NCBI GenBank assembly: GCA_024638345.1
Contig: JAHEKL010000035.1
Span: forward strand, 1 to 9,673
Direction: 5' to 3'
Origin: Gammaproteobacteria bacterium
GTDB taxonomy: Bacteria; Gemmatimonadota; Gemmatimonadetes; Longimicrobiales; Gaopeijiaceae
Length of the DNA: 9,673 nt
The position numbers and the translations under genes are program-made. The notes beneath the pieces are model-generated. The model searched no databases. It was given only the letters and a program-made list of their open reading frames with translations, and was not told the origin of the DNA. The first letter of the stretch is position 1. Each line of letters begins with the position of its first letter. Below, piece after piece: positions 5,914 to 9,673 of this stretch.

Positions 5914-7869
5914 CTACCAGCCGCCGCCCCCACCGCCACCACCCCCCCCTCCGGACGAGCCTCCCCCGCCCCCGCCACCGCCCGAGGGTGCCGCGGAGGA
6001 GGCCGAGAGGGACGTGGAGAACGAACCACTCAGCGATGTGGTCATTCCGGAAAGATCGAGCCCGTTCGACCTCCCGCCGGAGTACCAGGAAATCCCGCTA
6101 CCAGCCCGAGCCTCGGCTTCGGCTCCAGGGGTCAACACGCGCTCGAAACGTTCCGCCCATCGGTTTTCCACCTCCAGCGCGATGGCGTACGGAAGAAACC
6201 GCTCGAAGAGCTCCAGGGATCGATTCGGCTCCTGTAGCCGATCGAGCACGTCCCCTTCGGCCGCACCGAGATACCTGCGGAAACCCTCCAGCCGATCGAG
6301 AACACCCCGCCCCTTCAGCGTCGGTCGCTCCAAGAGATGATAGAAGAGGACGTTCACGAAGCCGACGGCGATCGCGGCGGCCATCAGGTGTCCCGGCGCT
6401 CCCCGATAGAGCCATACTCCCACGAAGATCTCGGCGGCCACGAAGGGGAGGGCGAAAAGGGTCAAGAACCCGGCTCCCAACCCCGCTAGCACGTCTCCCG
6501 AGAACGCCTGACGCCAGCTCACCCACACCCGATAGAGCAGTGTCGCGACCCCGAGCGTCCAGAACGACAGCCAGAAACCAAGGAACCAGATCTCGGGCGA
6601 GACCGAAAAGCGCTCACTCCACGCGAGAAGCCCGAACCCGCCGAGGCTGATCCCGGCTCCCGCCAGAAACCACCTGCGATTCGTGACGAAGTAGTGGGTC
6701 TCGAGCCGCCTCCGAAGACCGGCGCGTACCTTCTTGACGGCCTTCCTCAGTCGCTCGTTCGGCGAGCCCGAAAGCGTCAAAGTCCCGGACTCCGCCACCA
6801 GCTCATCGTAGAGAGTCCGCTCTTCCCGGCTCAGCTCGGCCGGCGCGACGCCGGTAGACCGAATCCGCCAATCGTTTCCGTCTTTCTCGATCGTGACCGC
6901 ACCCTTCACGGCCAGGCTCACGAAGGCCGCATTCAGCTGGGCGGACTCGTATCCACGCTCACGGAGGAAGCCCAGAGCGGCCGGCGAGAATCCCTCGGGG
7001 GGCTCGTACTCGACCATGATCGCACCTGGTGCCGGATCGCGACCCACCCGGATCCACATGGCCAGGTAGAGGGCGACGACGAGGGCGGCGAGGGCCGCAG
7101 CGTCGACGTATCCGCCCCAATCGAGGCGGAACCATGCGGCTTCCTGCTCGGCGGTTGGTGGGGCCACGACACCCGTCGGGAATCGGACCCGGATGGTCAG
7201 CCCCTCATAGGAGTCGAGCGATCGAGTCGTCTGGAAGCGGGCCCCGCCGACCTCCGGGTCCCATCTCCACGACACATCCTGCCGCTCCGAGCCCTCCGGC
7301 CCCGTCCAGGCGGAGAGATCCACGTCCGTCGCGGAGACCACTCCAGGAAGGATCACCGTCGCCGTGGCCGACGCGATCGGAAAGACCCAGCCGTTCCCGG
7401 TCACATTCCAGTACAGGGCGTCCTCGGTTTCTTCGAACCGAAGCCAGCGCTCCGTTCGATACGCCAGCGCGTACGTGTAGAGACCCTGATCCAGGAAGAT
7501 GTCGGGATCTCCCACCCGCACCCGAACGCCGCCTCTTCCGGAGGGGCCGATGATCCGCTCGAGCTCGTAGGGCTCGGGGAGACCGTCCCGGCTCACCGAG
7601 AGAACCGTGAAGGGAGCCACGATCCTGCCTCCCGCCTCCTCTCTGGGGAAGTGGGTCGGGAAGTCCCTGTAGATGCCGCGCCGAATCTCCTGACCGAGCG
7701 CCCGTACCTCGATCGACTCGGACACCCGCATGGTGCCGCCGTTTCCGATCTCGATCCGCACGTCATAGGACAGGATCTCCTCCGAGAGCTCCTGCGCCGC
7801 GGCGGAGCCCCTCGGAAGCAGCGCGAGGGCGAGAGCCCAGAAGAGAATCGTCCGCACCGCCCCTTTCAC
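5914..7869 (-). CDS. DUF2207 domain membrane protein with Gly-rich C-terminus
   Basis: This is an envelope protein of unknown function, about 651 residues. It has a basic start and hydrophobic stretch (ILFWALALALLP) ending GSAAAQ, a likely signal peptide. The extracytoplasmic DUF2207 domain follows, with the family landmarks YRDFPT (67-72) and YWNVTGNGWVFPI (153-165). One membrane segment lies at about 254-273, then a region with PPEGFSPAALGFLRERGYE (290-308) and AAFVSLAVKGAVTIEK. Four further hydrophobic segments fall at about 400-512. A later region has GFRRYLGAAEGDVLDRL and FERFLPYAIALEVENRWAERF, then WYSGG. It ends in a long glycine tract with terminal Trp, as many family members do. The frame is open to 8163, but that extension is Arg-rich with no family resemblance. 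GTG at 7869 is placed just before the signal peptide; in-frame GTGs at 7857, 7884 and 7899 are alternatives. It stands alone on its strand. Confidence 0.88.
   Translation of the reverse strand: MKGAVRTILFWALALALLPRGSAAAQELSEEILSYDVRIEIGNGGTMRVSESIEVRALGQEIRRGIYRDFPTHFPREEAGGRIVAPFTVLSVSRDGLPEPYELERIIGPSGRGGVRVRVGDPDIFLDQGLYTYALAYRTERWLRFEETEDALYWNVTGNGWVFPIASATATVILPGVVSATDVDLSAWTGPEGSERQDVSWRWDPEVGGARFQTTRSLDSYEGLTIRVRFPTGVVAPPTAEQEAAWFRLDWGGYVDAAALAALVVALYLAMWIRVGRDPAPGAIMVEYEPPEGFSPAALGFLRERGYESAQLNAAFVSLAVKGAVTIEKDGNDWRIRSTGVAPAELSREERTLYDELVAESGTLTLSGSPNERLRKAVKKVRAGLRRRLETHYFVTNRRWFLAGAGISLGGFGLLAWSERFSVSPEIWFLGFWLSFWTLGVATLLYRVWVSWRQAFSGDVLAGLGAGFLTLFALPFVAAEIFVGVWLYRGAPGHLMAAAIAVGFVNVLFYHLLERPTLKGRGVLDRLEGFRRYLGAAEGDVLDRLQEPNRSLELFERFLPYAIALEVENRWAERFERVLTPGAEAEARAGSGISWYSGGRSNGLDLSGMTTSLSGSFSTSLSASSAAPSGGGGGGGGSSGGGGGGGGGGGW
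5917..5984 (-). repeat. GGN-repeat tract encoding the Gly-rich tail of the DUF2207 protein
   Basis: Low-complexity DNA encodes two runs of consecutive Gly residues separated by Ser-Ser, followed by the terminal Trp and stop. It includes a run of eight C on the plus strand (5942-5949). Such tails are common at the C-terminus of DUF2207 and TPM-domain proteins; their function is unknown to me. Confidence 0.7.
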
Positions 7870-7871
7870 CA

Positions 7872-7901
7872 GCGTCCGGGTCACCCGCGTCCGGTTCACC
7901 C
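7872..7901. repeat. 15-bp direct repeat at the DUF2207 gene start
   Basis: GCGTCCGGGTCACCC (7872-7886) is followed at once by GCGTCCGGTTCACCC (7887-7901), 14 of 15 identical. A third, degenerate copy (about 10 of 15) follows at 7857-7871. On the minus strand each unit carries an in-frame GTG (7899, 7884, 7869), so the repeat multiplies possible start codons without changing frame. Confidence 0.6.
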
Positions 7902-7951
7902 GCTCGCGGGTACGAGGGGACAAACCCGAGATCACCTCTGTTCCTGTCCTC

Positions 7952-7980
7952 TTGCCCTGTCCATGCGTCCAATCTACTGT
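7952..7980 (+). promoter_or_regulatory. candidate promoter of the apbE-DUF2271 gene
   Basis: TTGCCC (7952-7957) and TACTGT (7975-7980) are 17 bp apart, giving a leader of about 55 nt before the ATG at 8043. The match is moderate at -35 and weak at -10. On the other strand TAGATT (7976-7971), with TTCGTG 17 bp upstream, could serve the DUF2207 gene, so the two -10 sites would overlap. Confidence 0.3.
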
Positions 7981-8042
7981 CCCCTCGACACTCCACGAAG
8001 CCGCTGGAGCCCTCCGATCCGCACGTTTCCACTTCCGTCCGA

Positions 8043-9662
8043 ATGACCTTGCGCTCGTTGCTCCCGTCGGGAGGTATGCGAAGGCACGCGGCCTACTACG
8101 ACTCCGTCCTCGGGACGTCGCTCGAGCTCCAGTGCCTGCTCGGGCGATGGTGGGGAAGATCACTCGGACCTCGGGCCGAGCAGGCGGTCCTGGAAGAGAT
8201 TCTTCGCCAGGAGCGCATCTTCAGCACATTCGATCCGACCAGCGAAATCTCGGTCTGGCAAGAGACGGTAGGGAGAGACGTGCCGGTCTCCGACGAGCTC
8301 GCCGAGGTTCTAGAGGCGTCCAGCTCGTGGACCCAACGGACCCACGGCGCCTTCGACCCGACGGCCGAGGGCTGGACACGACTCTGGCAGTCGAGGGGTG
8401 AGAGCGGCGCCCCCACCTCGCCTGCCGATGACGAGCGCGCCTCGAATACGGGAGGCGAGCGATCGGTCGGAGGAACTCCGACTTCGACGCCGCCATGGAA
8501 CGTCCGCCGCACCCTCGCGGGTGAATTTCATGCCCGAAAGCTGACGTCCGCTCCCATCAGTCTCGACGCGATCGCGAAGGGATACATCGTCGACCGGGCG
8601 TGTGCGATCGTCGAAGAGGTCACGCGCAGCTCGAGTGTTCTGATCAACATCGGGGGGGACCTGCGCCACCTCGGGGACGAGCCCCTCAGGGTCCAGGTCC
8701 GCCGCCCGCGAGGCCGCGCTGAGATCGGCCCGATCGTCGAGGAGATCGTCATTCGGAACGAGGGCGTCGCGACGAGTGGAGGAGTGCATCGCGGGGTCAT
8801 GGTGGACGGGACGTGGCACTCGCACCTGATCGACCCTCGGACCGGCCGGCCGGTGGACCACCTCGAGCTCGTGGCGGTCGTCGCGCCGGACGCCATGACC
8901 GCGGATGTGTTGGCGACGGCCTTCAGCGTGCTCGGTGCCCGGCAGAGTCTGGCGATCGCCGACTCGATCCCCGGTGTCGGCTGCCTGCTGCTGCGACGGG
9001 ACGGAGCCCGTCTCACGAGCGCCGTTTGGGACGATCGGGCGGCTCGCGCGGGCAGGGCCGTGCCGGTGTCCCGTAGGCGGGCCGTGGCGGGTGCCGTGGG
9101 CATGGGGCTGGGTCTGGCATCCGCCGCTCGCGGTAGATCGAGCGTGCTCCCAAACGGTTCGGAGAAACGAGCTCGCGCACCCGGCGCGCGCGTTCCCTGG
9201 GACGACCGCTTCGAGGCGGCGATCACGTTCAGCTTCGGAGATCCCAGAGGGGGGATGGCCTCACGCCGGCCCTACGTGGTGGTGTACATCGATGATGCGG
9301 AGGGAAACCCGGTTCGCACCGTGAGTCTCTGGGCTCAGGACGCGTCGTGGATCCGTAACCTCCGCCGCTGGTACCGGGCCGAGCGGGCCAGACAGGCCGC
9401 CGGGGGAGACAGCCTGGTTTCTACGGTCACCACTCCCACCCGCAACCCGGGGCGATACACGGTCGTCTGGGACGGCCGAGACGACACGGGCGCGCCCGTC
9501 GAGCAGGGCGAGTACTTCGTCTGTCTCGAGACCATCCGCCAGGGCGGGACCAACTACTTCACCCGGCAGGCGTTCGCCTTCGAATCGACCCCCTTCACGG
9601 GGAGCATGGAAGACTATGGAGCGTTCCGTGATATCGAAGTGGACTTCCGGGAGAAGAGCTGA
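8043..9662 (+). CDS. apbE: ApbE family FAD:protein FMN transferase fused to a DUF2271 domain
   Basis: This is a 539-residue fusion. Residues about 15-330 form an ApbE domain, which transfers FMN from FAD to a Thr or Ser of target flavoproteins and needs Mg2+. Visible blocks are DSVLGTSLEL, FSTFDPTSEIS (60-70), THGAFDPT (100-107), SLDAIAKGYIVDRA (173-186), INIGGDLR (201-208), VATSGGVHR (242-250), HLIDPRTGRPV (261-271) and TADVLATAF (286-294), whose Asp and Thr are the usual metal ligands. Residues about 405-535 match DUF2271, with YVVVYIDDAEGNPVRTVSLW, a Thr-rich TPTRNPGRYTVVWDGRDDTG and GEYFVCLET. Between them SRRRAV and a hydrophobic stretch (343-362) look like a Tat signal or membrane anchor, although the N-terminus has no signal peptide. 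Residues about 117-158 form a low-complexity insert in the ApbE domain. ATG 8043 lacks a Shine-Dalgarno; ATG 8076 has GGGAGG, but only 1 nt away. ApbE and DUF2271 genes often neighbour each other, so the fusion is plausible. Confidence 0.9.
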   Translation: MTLRSLLPSGGMRRHAAYYDSVLGTSLELQCLLGRWWGRSLGPRAEQAVLEEILRQERIFSTFDPTSEISVWQETVGRDVPVSDELAEVLEASSSWTQRTHGAFDPTAEGWTRLWQSRGESGAPTSPADDERASNTGGERSVGGTPTSTPPWNVRRTLAGEFHARKLTSAPISLDAIAKGYIVDRACAIVEEVTRSSSVLINIGGDLRHLGDEPLRVQVRRPRGRAEIGPIVEEIVIRNEGVATSGGVHRGVMVDGTWHSHLIDPRTGRPVDHLELVAVVAPDAMTADVLATAFSVLGARQSLAIADSIPGVGCLLLRRDGARLTSAVWDDRAARAGRAVPVSRRRAVAGAVGMGLGLASAARGRSSVLPNGSEKRARAPGARVPWDDRFEAAITFSFGDPRGGMASRRPYVVVYIDDAEGNPVRTVSLWAQDASWIRNLRRWYRAERARQAAGGDSLVSTVTTPTRNPGRYTVVWDGRDDTGAPVEQGEYFVCLETIRQGGTNYFTRQAFAFESTPFTGSMEDYGAFRDIEVDFREKS

Positions 9663-9665
9663 CTG

Positions 9666-9673
9666 ATGCTCCC
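9666..9673 (+). CDS. possible start of a downstream gene (3' cut by window edge)
   Basis: An ATG follows the stop of the apbE fusion gene by 3 nt. Purine-rich sequence (GGGAGAAGAG, 9649-9658) lies just before it. The spacing would suit an operon partner, but only two full codons are visible, so no product can be named and this may be chance. Confidence 0.25.

Noticed and set aside
6694..8046. Long open frame on the plus strand opposite the DUF2207 gene (about 450 codons)
   Set aside because: The minus strand shows signal peptide, membrane segments and family landmarks. The plus-strand product is Arg/Pro/Gly/His-rich with no domain resemblance.
7870..8163. N-terminal extension of the DUF2207 frame up to 8163
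   Set aside because: It would put about 98 Arg-rich residues before an evident signal peptide and overlap the start of the divergent apbE gene.
1..9673. CRISPR array, insertion sequence, tRNA or rRNA gene, phage or defence system
   Set aside because: I looked for spaced repeats, transposase motifs, tRNA-like cloverleaf ends and defence domains and saw none. The genes are metabolic and envelope genes of even composition.

Overview
This is a GC-rich bacterial window (about two thirds G+C by eye) with tightly packed genes, frequent GTG starts and long antisense shadow reading frames. Gene content and a TATATT-type promoter ahead of argG would fit Gemmatimonadota or a similar high-GC, Gram-negative-type phylum. 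That placement is inference, because no rRNA or other marker is present. I see no mobile element, tRNA, rRNA or CRISPR array, and no stretch over 300 bases lacks a gene.

Layout. (1) 2-1357, plus: a membrane protein of the HTTM / vitamin K-dependent gamma-carboxylase family, cut at its 5' end by the window edge. (2) 4438-1354, minus: a compact three-gene operon in the order CaiB/BaiF CoA-transferase, glutaryl-CoA dehydrogenase, alpha/beta-hydrolase. The first two genes overlap by 8 bp and the last two abut with no gap. (3) 4613-5905, plus: argG, argininosuccinate synthase, divergent from the operon across a 174-bp promoter region. (4) 7869-5914, minus: a DUF2207 membrane protein with a signal peptide and a glycine-rich tail ending in Trp, convergent with argG. 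(5) 8043-9662, plus: an ApbE-type FAD:protein FMN transferase fused to a C-terminal DUF2271 domain, divergent from the DUF2207 gene. A further gene may begin at 9666.

How the genes work together. The minus-strand operon reads as a glutarate / lysine-tryptophan degradation module. The CoA-transferase would activate glutarate, or another dicarboxylate, to its CoA ester. The dehydrogenase, which keeps the glutaryl-CoA-specific Glu/Arg pair and the catalytic Glu, would oxidise and decarboxylate glutaryl-CoA to crotonyl-CoA. The role of the co-transcribed serine hydrolase is not evident. The remaining genes have separate roles: arginine synthesis, envelope proteins and flavinylation.

The most unusual item is the last gene. 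Its two domains are joined by a segment that looks like a twin-arginine signal peptide, with possible internal GTG starts just ahead of it. The protein is therefore either a membrane-spanning fusion or a nested gene that also makes a separate exported DUF2271 protein. Nothing else amounts to a clearly undescribed system; most of the window consists of recognisable families.
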